Shown here: in pieces, positions 1 to 6,752 of the stretch
How the letters are laid out: the number at the start of each line of letters is the position of its first letter
Position numbering within the stretch: the stretch's first letter is position 1
NCBI GenBank assembly: GCA_051881415.1
Contig: JBJEPV010000109.1
Location: 1-9,688, forward strand
Source of the DNA: Fimenecus sp051881415
GTDB lineage: Bacteria; Bacillota; Clostridia; Oscillospirales; Acutalibacteraceae
DNA length: 9,688 bases
Direction of reading: 5' to 3'
Translations under genes and position numbers: made by a program
The notes under the pieces: generated by a model
Told to the model about the DNA's origin: nothing
Databases searched by the model: none
The model's input: only the letters and a program-made list of their open reading frames with translations

Positions 1-38
1 ATATCTCGAAGTTACTTCTCTTTCTTTTTTGGGTCACA

Positions 39-791
39 TCATTTTAACACATACATTTCGTCTGCGGGGCGTTTTTCTTTCGCTTTGCGGCGCGTGACGG
101 CAAAAGTGACGGTATAAACTGCCTCTGCGCCGCCCAATTTCAACATTTTGGCACATTCCGAAAGCGTTGCGCCCGTGGTTTTGATGTCATCGACCAGCAA
201 GACGGTTTTGCCCTGCACATTTTGGAGATTGCACGCTTCAAACACGCCGAAGACATTGCCTGTACGCGCACGGGCGGATAATGTATGCTGACTTTCGGTT
301 TCATAGAGCTTTTCGAGCAGTGTGAAGCACGGCAAATCCAGTTCCTTTGAGAGGGCGAGCGCCAGCGTTTCACCGGGATTCCATTCGCGCGTGCGCAACT
401 GTTTTTTCGTGAACGGCACAAAGGTCAGGCAGTCGAACTGCATTTCGGCATATTCGCGCCGCACCGTTGCCGCCATATCGCGCGCAAAATCCGATGCTAA
501 AAAGTCCTTGTTTTCAAATTTATACCGATACACCGCCGTGCGAATGGCGTCCTCGTAATAAAACGGCGCGCAGACGGCTTTAAACTGCAATTTGTGCTGT
601 TTGCAAACGCAATCTGCCTTTTGGTGTCCGCAAAGCGGGCATATCGGCGCCGAAATGCGCGGCAAATGTTCCAAGCAATCGCTGCAAACCGTATGTTCGG
701 GCACAATCGGCACGCCGCAGTAAAGACAGCGGCGCGGGAACACCGCACACAGCGCACGGTCGCAAAGTCGTTTTACCGTTTCGCCGTTCAT
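39..791 (-). CDS. comF: ComF family phosphoribosyltransferase-like protein
   Basis: A 250-residue protein of the ComF family, which is linked to DNA uptake/competence and to PRPP-binding proteins of the type I phosphoribosyltransferase fold; the exact reaction is not established for the family. The N-terminus has a cysteine-rich double zinc-ribbon region with pairs at C22/C25, C36/C39, C51/C54 and C61/C63. The PRPP-binding loop is VLLVDDIKTTGATL (about 197-210), with acidic D201/D202. The motif with Q168 and the following R/N residues (QHTLSARARTGNVFGVF) is also typical of the family. The usual RGFNQ-like motif appears here as REWNP (about 135-139). The start at 791 is chosen because AGGAA lies 5 bases upstream and the ATG overlaps the TGA of the upstream HTH gene (ATGA). 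An in-frame start at 866 would overlap that gene by 79 bases and adds an arginine-rich tail unlike the family. The stop is TGA at 39-41. It is probably cotranscribed with the HTH gene; no comFA is visible in the window. Confidence 0.93.
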   Translation of the reverse strand: MNGETVKRLCDRALCAVFPRRCLYCGVPIVPEHTVCSDCLEHLPRISAPICPLCGHQKADCVCKQHKLQFKAVCAPFYYEDAIRTAVYRYKFENKDFLASDFARDMAATVRREYAEMQFDCLTFVPFTKKQLRTREWNPGETLALALSKELDLPCFTLLEKLYETESQHTLSARARTGNVFGVFEACNLQNVQGKTVLLVDDIKTTGATLSECAKMLKLGGAEAVYTVTFAVTRRKAKEKRPADEMYVLK

Positions 792-1036
792 TGAATTTCC
801 TGTTCGAGCGCGTCGAATTCGGGGGTGGAGAAAAATTCCCCCAAGGTGATGTCGAACCCGTCGCATATTTTTTTGATGGTCGCAATTTTCGGATTTTTGC
901 TTTTCCGATATACAATATTTTTGACCGATGACGGCGGCAATCCCGAAATATCGGCAAGTTTATTGACCGTGATGTCCCGTTCACCGCATAAAGCCAAAAT
1001 TCGATTGCGTATGGCGAGCAATAATTCGGTATCCAT
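788..1036 (-). CDS. XRE/Cro-C1-type helix-turn-helix transcriptional regulator
   Basis: An 82-residue protein consisting almost entirely of one Cro/C1-type helix-turn-helix domain (about residues 8-68). Recognisable parts are the first HTH helix VNKLADISGL (24-33), the recognition-helix region PPSSVKNIVY (34-43) and the conserved closing pattern IATIKKICDGFDITLGEFF (51-69). It has no second domain for ligand binding or dimerisation beyond a short acidic tail. A strong ribosome binding site (GGAGGTG) lies a few bases before the ATG at 1036. Its TGA overlaps the ATG of comF, indicating translational coupling. Its target is unknown; by analogy with small XRE proteins it may regulate its own promoter and hence comF (inference). 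The hairpin at 1096-1131 lies just upstream and would insulate it from leftward transcription arriving from the mannosidase. Confidence 0.9.
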   Translation of the reverse strand: MDTELLLAIRNRILALCGERDITVNKLADISGLPPSSVKNIVYRKSKNPKIATIKKICDGFDITLGEFFSTPEFDALEQEIQ

Positions 1037-1095
1037 AAAGCACCTCCGCAGGAAAAGAGTATGTTTTTAGGATACCGAAAAAAAGCATAAATAAT

Positions 1096-1131
1096 AGGCT
1101 ATGCGTGCTACTATTCGTCTACGCATAGCCT
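1096..1131. terminator. Terminator-like hairpin, possibly bidirectional
   Basis: A perfect 11-base-pair stem, AGGCTATGCGT (1096-1106) with ACGCATAGCCT (1121-1131), and a 14-base loop. On the plus strand it is followed directly by GTTTTTGATTT, a good intrinsic-terminator tail. On the minus strand it is followed by ATTATTTATGCTTTTTTT, where the T run starts late. The genes on both sides (mannosidase ending at 1464, HTH starting at 1036) are on the minus strand, so its useful role would be to stop mannosidase transcripts. The better tail nevertheless points the other way, so I call it possibly bidirectional. Confidence 0.6.
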
Positions 1132-1160
1132 GTTTTTGATTTATTCTATTAAATTGTTTA

Positions 1161-1235
1161 TCGGTAGGGCGGGGGCTTGCCCCCGCCGTTCAATGACAGC
1201 AGACTTTGCGGCGGGGGCAAGCCCCGCCCTACCGA
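1161..1235. repeat. Long GC-rich inverted repeat with self-palindromic arms
   Basis: The left arm 1161-1188 and the right arm 1209-1235 are reverse complements of each other apart from one extra G in the left arm; the loop between them is 20 bases. Each arm is itself a hairpin: GGCGGGGGC (1168-1176), TT, GCCCCCGCC (1179-1187) is perfect, and the right arm folds likewise with one missing base. The DNA or RNA can therefore form either one long stem or two short hairpins. No gene is credible here; frames crossing it give low-complexity Gly/Pro/Arg peptides. Its base composition is far from that of the neighbouring T/A-rich sequence (1137-1160), which suggests an inserted repetitive element. Confidence 0.8.
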
Positions 1236-1256
1236 CACGCATTGTATTTTGTTCGC

Positions 1257-1453
1257 GGAACGCGTCTCCGGTTGTTCCCTACAATTTGTAGGGGCGGATC
1301 TTATGTGCCCGCCCGCGGATTTTGATGTGTTTTTCCCCTCCGTCACGCGCTTTGCGCGTGCCACCTCCCCAACAAGTGGGGAGGTTTGCGGAACGGTCAA
1401 GACCGTTCCCTACGCAGCGGGGGGGTGGGTCGTCGAGACGCCGACCCCTACAA
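1257..1453. repeat. Composite palindromic repeat cluster, MITE/REP-like
   Basis: A string of separate inverted repeats with no credible gene. These are: GGAAC (1257-1261) with GTTCC (1274-1278); CCCTACAA (1277-1284) with TTGTAGGG (1286-1293); GGGCGG (1292-1297) with CCGCCC (1309-1314); CACGCGC (1344-1350) with GCGCGTG (1354-1360); CCTCCCCA (1364-1371) with TGGGGAGG (1377-1384); GGAACGGTC (1390-1398) with GACCGTTCC (1401-1409); and GGGTCG (1427-1432) with CGACCC (1442-1447). The block from TTGTAGGGG (1286-1294) to CCCCTACAA (1445-1453) has exact 9-base terminal inverted repeats, about 168 bases overall, as expected of a small non-autonomous mobile or REP-like element. A GGAACG...GTTCCCTAC unit occurs twice (1257-1282 and 1390-1412). 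It ends 10 bases before the mannosidase stop codon, so its transcript tail could also protect or terminate that mRNA. Mobility is inferred, not shown. Confidence 0.72.
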
Positions 1454-1463
1454 GACGATATTC

Positions 1464-4400
1464 TCACCGTACATATTTCAAGGTAATAATTTCAAAGGGT
1501 TTTATAGGTAAGGTGACGGTTCTGCCGTCGGGTTGCAATTCGGTTTCCTCGTTTTCGAGCAAATCGCACAAATACACTTTTTGGAAATCAAAGCCCGCGG
1601 TCAAGGTCACTTCGGTGCGCTGGTTATACGCTTCATACAGCCGCGCAACCACCGCGTCGCTGTGCTCTGCTTTTTTGACGGTTTCCGCAATCACATTTTC
1701 GCGGTTCAAAGAAAGCAACGAATAACTTTCGGGCAAGGTGCCGTTTTGCTTTTGCACTTTGCAGGCAGACATCGGCTGATTTAACAAATACGCTTGCTGT
1801 ACCGTGCCGGCGGCGCGGAAATCGCCCGCGTGCGGATACAAAGAATAGGTAAAGGTATGATGCCCGCGGTCGGCGGTTTCGTCAGGATAGGTGCCGCATT
1901 TGAGCATGGTCAGGCGGATCACGCCGTCATGAATATCGTGACCGTATTTGCAATCGTTGAGCAGGGAAACACCGTAGCCGTATTCCGACAAATCGACAAA
2001 CTTGTGCGCGCAGACCTCAAACCGTGCGGCGTCCCAGCTTGTATTTTTGTGGGTGGGGCGCTCGACCGTGCCGAACTGAATTTCGTAGGTTGCTTTGTCG
2101 GCATTCACCTCTACGGGGAACGCGGTTTTTAAGACCAAATGGCTTTCGTTCCATTCGATTTCCGTGTCAAAATCAATACGGGCAATGTCGTCATACAGCC
2201 AAATTTTCTGCACAATTTCGCTTTGCAAAAAGGTTTTGCGCACCTCAACGCCCGCACGCGCGCCGTCGGTAATGCATTTGATTTGCGCTTCGGCGGACAG
2301 TTCCCAGGCTTTATCGGTATAATAATTGCTGATTTCCCAATTATCATAATCCCGCGGGAAATCCTCGTACGCGGTCATCACATTGCCGCGCGCACCCGCT
2401 TTCAACACCTCGCGGCTGTTTCGTTTATCGTAAATCCTTGTAAACGCGCCGGTTTTGTCAAGCTCTATGCGGAAAAAGTCATTTTCCATAAACGCCTTTG
2501 CCGTTTGCACCACGCCGCGCACCTTCGGCTCGGGAATGACCTTATAGCCTTTGGCGGGAATGTTCTCAACATATACGCTTTTGCCGTTTAAGCGCACCGT
2601 GCCGCTCGCTTGGAAGGAAAGCGGATTGCAAACCACCATGCCGCCGTCGGTGCCGATATTGCCCACGACATTTGCAACATGCTGTTTGATGACGCGGTCG
2701 CCTTTTTTGAGAATGTCGCGGTACTGCTCGGCAGAAACCTCGTACACCTCGTGAATGGACGAGCCGGGGATAATATCGTGAAACTGATTTAACAAAATCG
2801 TTTCCCAACCGTCGTGCAAAATTTCGGCGGGGTACTCTGCACCCGTCAAAATATGATTGAGCATTGCCGCTGTTTCCGCTTTTTCATACAAAAATTCGCT
2901 TTTGCGGTTATAGCGTTTATTCTGCGCCTGGGAGGTATAGGTGCCGCGGTGATATTCGAGGTACAACTCCCCTTGCCAGCGCGGGGTTTTCGGATTGTCA
3001 AGCGCTTTTTGCCGCACGCGCGAAAGCAAACTGCCCGCAAATTCCATTTTGGCTTTGGGCACGCCCGTTACGCCGCGTTTGAGCAGTTCGTAGTATTCCA
3101 AATCCTTGACCACAGGACCGCCGCCGCCGTCGCCGTAGCCAAAGGTCACGAGCACCTCGTTGTTGAGGTCTTTTTGCTGATAACGATCCCACGCGCCCAT
3201 CAGTTGACAGGGGTTTAATTTCGCATTATAGGTCACATTGCAGGCGGGCAAAGCGCCGCGAACGCGGTCTTGCGCGGTCATAAAGAAAGTGAAAATATCC
3301 GTGCCGTCAATGCCCTGCCACCAAAAGGTGTCATAGGGCATTTGGTCGGTTTCGTTCCAACCGATTTTCGAGGTGACGAAACTGTCCACGCCGCTTTTTT
3401 TGAGAATTTGCGGCAACGCGGCGCTGTATCCGAACACATCAGGGAGCCAAAGGACTTTGGAGTCCACACCGAATTCCTCTTTGAAAAACGCTTTCCCGTA
3501 GAGAATTTGGCGCACCAAACTTTCGCCCGAGGAGAGGTTGCAGTCCGCCTCCACCCACATGGCGCCCTCGACTTCCCAACGGCCTTGCCGCACCATTTCT
3601 TTGACCTCGGCAAAAAGCTCCGGAGATTCTTCTTTTAAGTATTTATACAACTGCGCTTGGCTCGACATAAATTTATATTCGGGGTACTTTTTCATCAGCG
3701 CCAGCACGGTGGAAAACGAGCGCAAAACCTTTTCGCGTGTTTGCGCAAGCGTCCACAGCCACGCCACATCAATGTGCGTATGCCCGATACAAATGGCATT
3801 TACGCCGCTTTGACGGCTCTCTTTGCCGTAAAACACCTCGTCCAAATACTGTTGGGCTTTTTGCACGCTTTCGCGGCTCTCGTCGGAACGGGGCACGCGC
3901 ATATCGAGCATATTTACGGCGTTGATAATATGGGTTTTTGTGTCGATGTAGTCCTTTTCAGCGGGGTCTTGCAGTAAGGTGGTTTCATACGGCACCGCGA
4001 GCGAATAGCACAGCTTGCGCAATGCCTCGTCATACACGCGCAGTTGGGCGTTAAACTCCAAATACTGTGCCTCTTTGCCGCCGTAAGCATATATGTAAAT
4101 CTCATATGCGGGTTTGGCGTTGTCGAGGAAGATTTCGCGGTGGTTGACATCTAACCCCTGCACCAAAACGCCGTCTACATAGGCGATAAACTGCGGATTG
4201 ATAGCGTCCCAGCCGTCCACCTGTGTGGAAATGTGCAGTTCCACATTGCGCGAACGCATACTTTTGGGAATTTCGACGCGTTTGTAAAACCACGCATGGC
4301 AATCCTTTTCGCCGCCCCAACGCTCGTGCGCCGAAAACGGCCGAAAGCTTTTGTCAATCACGGGCAAGTTGTTTCCCGTTTTATAGCCGCAGGGCTTATA

Positions 4401-4496
4401 AAGAAACCCGTCCAGCGGCACACATTCTTCGCAGGACGCTTCTTGTAACATTTCAAGATAAACGCGCAGTCTGTCCTCATAAAAATCAGTTTGCAT
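1464..4496 (-). CDS. Cytoplasmic GH38 alpha-mannosidase (Ams1/MAN2C1-like)
   Basis: A 1010-residue glycoside hydrolase family 38 enzyme, a retaining, metal-dependent alpha-mannosidase that releases mannose from manno-oligosaccharides or glycan fragments. The N-terminal 1-230 region is a non-catalytic beta-rich domain like that of Ams1/MAN2C1 (note AYVDGVLVQGL, about 105-115). The catalytic domain begins with IGHTHIDVAWLW (237-248), where H241 and D243 match the zinc ligands. The nucleophile is D353 in WLPDVFGYS. A glycine-rich GYGDGGGGP (453-461) follows, and then LNQFHDIIPG (569-578), where H573 matches the third zinc-ligand histidine. The remainder fits the middle and C-terminal GH38 domains. 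There is no signal peptide, so it is cytoplasmic. The ATG at 4496 is preferred because GAGGAG lies 6 bases upstream; the in-frame ATG at 4544 lies upstream of the -10 box. The gene has its own promoter and is followed by palindromic repeats. Substrate linkage cannot be read from sequence. Confidence 0.95.
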   Translation of the reverse strand: MQTDFYEDRLRVYLEMLQEASCEECVPLDGFLYKPCGYKTGNNLPVIDKSFRPFSAHERWGGEKDCHAWFYKRVEIPKSMRSRNVELHISTQVDGWDAINPQFIAYVDGVLVQGLDVNHREIFLDNAKPAYEIYIYAYGGKEAQYLEFNAQLRVYDEALRKLCYSLAVPYETTLLQDPAEKDYIDTKTHIINAVNMLDMRVPRSDESRESVQKAQQYLDEVFYGKESRQSGVNAICIGHTHIDVAWLWTLAQTREKVLRSFSTVLALMKKYPEYKFMSSQAQLYKYLKEESPELFAEVKEMVRQGRWEVEGAMWVEADCNLSSGESLVRQILYGKAFFKEEFGVDSKVLWLPDVFGYSAALPQILKKSGVDSFVTSKIGWNETDQMPYDTFWWQGIDGTDIFTFFMTAQDRVRGALPACNVTYNAKLNPCQLMGAWDRYQQKDLNNEVLVTFGYGDGGGGPVVKDLEYYELLKRGVTGVPKAKMEFAGSLLSRVRQKALDNPKTPRWQGELYLEYHRGTYTSQAQNKRYNRKSEFLYEKAETAAMLNHILTGAEYPAEILHDGWETILLNQFHDIIPGSSIHEVYEVSAEQYRDILKKGDRVIKQHVANVVGNIGTDGGMVVCNPLSFQASGTVRLNGKSVYVENIPAKGYKVIPEPKVRGVVQTAKAFMENDFFRIELDKTGAFTRIYDKRNSREVLKAGARGNVMTAYEDFPRDYDNWEISNYYTDKAWELSAEAQIKCITDGARAGVEVRKTFLQSEIVQKIWLYDDIARIDFDTEIEWNESHLVLKTAFPVEVNADKATYEIQFGTVERPTHKNTSWDAARFEVCAHKFVDLSEYGYGVSLLNDCKYGHDIHDGVIRLTMLKCGTYPDETADRGHHTFTYSLYPHAGDFRAAGTVQQAYLLNQPMSACKVQKQNGTLPESYSLLSLNRENVIAETVKKAEHSDAVVARLYEAYNQRTEVTLTAGFDFQKVYLCDLLENEETELQPDGRTVTLPIKPFEIITLKYVR

Positions 4497-4534
4497 ACTA
4501 CACTCCTCTTTATCTGTAAATTTCAGTTTGGATT

Positions 4535-4563
4535 TTTTTAACACAAACCCTATATAATGTCAA
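4535..4563 (-). promoter_or_regulatory. Sigma-70/sigma-A promoter of the GH38 mannosidase
   Basis: Read on the minus strand, a consensus -35 TTGACA (4563-4558) is followed by a 17-base spacer and a -10 TAAAAA (4540-4535) preceded by TGT, an extended -10 feature. Transcription would start near 4528, giving a leader of roughly 30 bases before the ATG at 4496. The promoter separates this gene from folC, whose stop lies about 50 bases upstream. No clear operator half-sites were recognised. Confidence 0.7.
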
Positions 4564-4611
4564 GGGCTTTGCACGAGAAAAAACATTTTTTACACAAATA
4601 CAGGTATTTTT

Positions 4612-5862
4612 TCAGAACAAATCCGACAGCAAATAAAACGAGCCGCAAGCCAGCAACAGCCCGTCCGCTTTTGTCTGTTCGCGCGCAAGGCGCAAAGCCT
4701 CTTGCGGATTGTCTGCCGTTAAGGTTTGCAACGGCAAATCCGATACCGTCTGCCGCAAAGTTTCGGGCGCGGCGGCGCGGGGATTTCGGGGCTTTGTGAA
4801 TACCGCGGTTTTGCAAAGCGGCAGAACGGCGCGCAGATAGGCTTCGCAGTCCTTGTCCGCCATCATTCCCACAAGCGCGGTGATGTTTTCGGGTGCAAAT
4901 TGCCGCAAAACCGCCGCGAGCGCCGCGGCACATTCGGGATTGTGCCCGCCGTCTAACAGCATCGGCGGCGTACCTTTGCGGTACTCCATTCGCCCGCACA
5001 TTTTTGTATTTTGTAGCCCGTTTTTGATGTTCTCCCCTGTCACGCGCGGCAGACACTTCGCCGCCTCGATAACGCCGACGGCATTTTCGACCTGATGGCG
5101 GCCGATAAGCGGCAAGCGATAGGTTTCGCCGCCGTAGGAAAATACGGTTTCGGAAATGGTTTCCGATACTATCTCGGCAGTTTGGAGTGGCGCAACCGTC
5201 AATTTACAATGGACTTCGGCGGCAGTCTTTTGCAGAACGGCAAGGGCTTTTGGGTCTTGTGCCGAGGTGGTCACGCAAATACTGCCGTCTTTTAAAATCC
5301 CCGCTTTTTCGGCGGCAATCTGTTCGACGGTATCGCCCAAAATTTGGGTATGGTCTAACGAAATCGAAGTTATGACGCACACCTCGGGCGCGGGGATAAT
5401 ATTGGTCGAGTCATACCGCCCGCCCAAGCCGACCTCCATGACGGCATAGTCGCAGTTTTGCGCTTTGAAATACAACAGCGCCGCGGCGGTAATCGCCTCA
5501 AACTCGGTGGGTACGATATTTTGCCCGTTTAAGACCTCGATTGCCGCTTTGACGCGTTCGGTGACGGCGGCAAGGTGCTCTTGCGGGATATTTTGATTGT
5601 TGATTTGGATACGCTCGCAAAACGAGAAAACATAGGGCGAAGTAAACAGCCCCGTTTTGTACCCCGCGTCTTTTAAAATTTCGCTCAGCATCGTGGAGGT
5701 GCTCCCCTTGCCGTTGGTGCCCGCAATATGCACAAAACGCAAATCGTTTTGCGGGTTACCGAGCAGTTCCAAAAGCGCCGCAATGCGTGACAGCCCCGGT
5801 TTTATGCCGAACGCCAACAGCGAATGGATATAGTCCACCGCTTCACGGTAAGTCATCGCCAT
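4612..5862 (-). CDS. folC: Folylpolyglutamate synthase/dihydrofolate synthase
   Basis: A 416-residue Mur-ligase-type ATP-dependent enzyme that adds glutamate to folates (and often to dihydropteroate) in the cytoplasm. The P-loop is GTNGKGST (48-55). Other family marks are LFTSPYVFSFCERI (72-85), the TEFEAITAAALLYF stretch (119-132), the VMEVGLGGRYDSTN motif (141-154), SLDHTQILG (168-176), AAEKAGILK (183-191; K186 corresponds to the carbamylated lysine of Mur-type ligases), and LLDGGHNPE (302-310) opening the C-terminal glutamate-ligase domain. Length is normal for the family. The start is either ATG 5862 or ATG 5856: GAGGTG lies 4 bases before the first and 10 before the second, so the choice is uncertain by two residues. 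The first start is only one base after the exoA stop, so the two form an operon with likely coupled translation. Confidence 0.95.
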   Translation of the reverse strand: MAMTYREAVDYIHSLLAFGIKPGLSRIAALLELLGNPQNDLRFVHIAGTNGKGSTSTMLSEILKDAGYKTGLFTSPYVFSFCERIQINNQNIPQEHLAAVTERVKAAIEVLNGQNIVPTEFEAITAAALLYFKAQNCDYAVMEVGLGGRYDSTNIIPAPEVCVITSISLDHTQILGDTVEQIAAEKAGILKDGSICVTTSAQDPKALAVLQKTAAEVHCKLTVAPLQTAEIVSETISETVFSYGGETYRLPLIGRHQVENAVGVIEAAKCLPRVTGENIKNGLQNTKMCGRMEYRKGTPPMLLDGGHNPECAAALAAVLRQFAPENITALVGMMADKDCEAYLRAVLPLCKTAVFTKPRNPRAAAPETLRQTVSDLPLQTLTADNPQEALRLAREQTKADGLLLACGSFYLLSDLF

Positions 5863-5863
5863 T

Positions 5864-6622
5864 TTACACCTCGATCATCAATTCCACGGGGCAATGGTCG
5901 GAGCCGAAAATCTCATTGTGAATGGAGGCGCTGACCAATTTGTCTTTTAACCGTTCGGACACACAAAAATAGTCAATGCGCCACCCCGCGTTATTGGCGC
6001 GCGCGTTAAAGCGGTAGCTCCACCACGAATACGCGCCCGTAAGGTCGGGGTAAAAATACCGGAAAGTATCGACAAAGCCGCTGTCTAAAAGTTCGGTGAA
6101 TTTGCCGCGTTCCTCATCGGAAAAGCCCGCATTGCCGCGGTTGGTCTTCGGATTTTTCAAGTCGATTTCCTCGTGCGCGACATTCAAGTCACCGCAGAAA
6201 ATGACGGGTTTTCGGCTGTCCAACTCCAACAAGTAGTTGCGGAACTTGTCCTCCCAGCTCATACGGTATTCAATGCGCTTTAAGCCGTCCTGCGCGTTGG
6301 GGGTGTAGCAGGTCACCACAAAATAGGTATCATATTCAAGCGTGATGACGCGCCCTTCGTTGTCGTAATAGGCGTCGCGCATACCGTAAGTCACCGACAG
6401 CGGCACTTCTTTTGCGAAAATTGCCGTACCCGAATAGCCTTTTTTCTCGGCGTAATTCCAAAACGACACATAGCCGTCAAATTCCAAATCCAACTGCCCT
6501 GCCTGCAATTTGGTCTCCTGCAAGCAGAAAAAGTCCGCGTCAAGCGACAAAAACTCCGCCTCGAAGTTTTTGCCGACGCACGCGCGCAGGCCGTTGACAT
6601 TCCACGAAATCAGTTTTTTCAT
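5864..6622 (-). CDS. exoA: Exodeoxyribonuclease III / AP endonuclease, ExoA type
   Basis: A 252-residue member of the exonuclease-endonuclease-phosphatase superfamily that cuts DNA 5' of abasic sites and has 3'-5' exonuclease and 3'-phosphatase activity in base-excision repair. The expected catalytic residues are present: N8 and N10 region in SWNVNGLRA (6-14), E36 in LQETK, Y106 in CYTPNA, D145 and N147 in GDLNVA, W214/D217 in GWRIDYF, and D242/H243 in SDHCP. The length equals that of typical Gram-positive ExoA. The ATG at 6622 is chosen because GGAGG lies 5 bases upstream and the protein then begins MKKLISWNVNG, as in homologues. An in-frame ATG at 6706 would add 28 unrelated residues and place the promoter inside the gene. 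The stop TAA is one base from the folC start. It is divergent from the HAD gene. Confidence 0.96.
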   Translation of the reverse strand: MKKLISWNVNGLRACVGKNFEAEFLSLDADFFCLQETKLQAGQLDLEFDGYVSFWNYAEKKGYSGTAIFAKEVPLSVTYGMRDAYYDNEGRVITLEYDTYFVVTCYTPNAQDGLKRIEYRMSWEDKFRNYLLELDSRKPVIFCGDLNVAHEEIDLKNPKTNRGNAGFSDEERGKFTELLDSGFVDTFRYFYPDLTGAYSWWSYRFNARANNAGWRIDYFCVSERLKDKLVSASIHNEIFGSDHCPVELMIEV

Positions 6623-6654
6623 AGTTTCCTCCGCATTCGCTTTTTTACGTGTAT

Positions 6655-6660
6655 ATTGTA
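6655..6660 (-). promoter_or_regulatory. exoA: Probable -10 box for the exoA-folC operon
   Basis: On the minus strand TACAAT (6660-6655) stands 32 bases upstream of the exoA ATG, giving a predicted leader of about 25 bases. No good -35 is seen at 16-18 bases; the nearest candidate (TGGATT at 17) is poor. The T/A-rich 130-base divergent intergenic region has no other obvious leftward promoter. Confidence 0.45.
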
Positions 6661-6715
6661 GCACTTCACACACCAAAAATCCATAGATTTCTCTCTTTTC
6701 TTTCAAGGGGTTTTA

Positions 6716-6724
6716 TGATACAAT
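6716..6724 (+). promoter_or_regulatory. Probable extended -10 promoter of the HAD-rnhA unit
   Basis: TGATACAAT (6716-6724) fits an extended -10 (TGn followed by TACAAT), which can work without a good -35, and none is evident at 17 bases. Transcription would start near 6731, about 22 bases before the ATG. A strong ribosome binding site AAGGAG (6741-6746) lies 6 bases before the start codon at 6753. Confidence 0.5.
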
Positions 6725-6752
6725 AAATTGAATTTACAAAAAGGAGCACACC

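Noticed and set aside
792..866. N-terminal extension of comF to an upstream in-frame ATG at 866
   Set aside because: It lies wholly inside the HTH gene, encodes an arginine/histidine-rich tail unlike ComF, and the ATG at 791 has a ribosome binding site and an ATGA overlap.
1161..1453. CRISPR array
   Set aside because: There are no evenly spaced direct repeats with unique spacers; the structure is a set of differing inverted repeats, and no cas gene is present.
1158..1725. Open frames across the repeat region (minus 1158-1400, plus 1177-1725)
   Set aside because: They are made of palindromic repeats and, on the plus strand, of antisense mannosidase sequence; the peptides are low-complexity and lack ribosome binding sites.
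4497..4544. Mannosidase start at ATG 4544
   Set aside because: The -10 box and predicted transcription start lie downstream of it, and the ATG at 4496 has GAGGAG 6 bases upstream.
4575..4611. Intrinsic terminator after folC
   Set aside because: Only A/T-rich short stems are present (AAATAC/GTATTT with a 2-base centre; A-run with T-run), with no GC-rich stem; too weak to call.
4550..5056. 168-residue minus-strand frame overlapping the end of folC
   Set aside because: It is a shifted-frame shadow of folC rich in Arg/Ala/Gly, with no domain match; folC is intact in its own frame.
6623..6706. exoA start at ATG 6706
   Set aside because: The 28 extra residues do not match the family; GGAGG precedes the ATG at 6622, and the likely promoter lies within the proposed extension.
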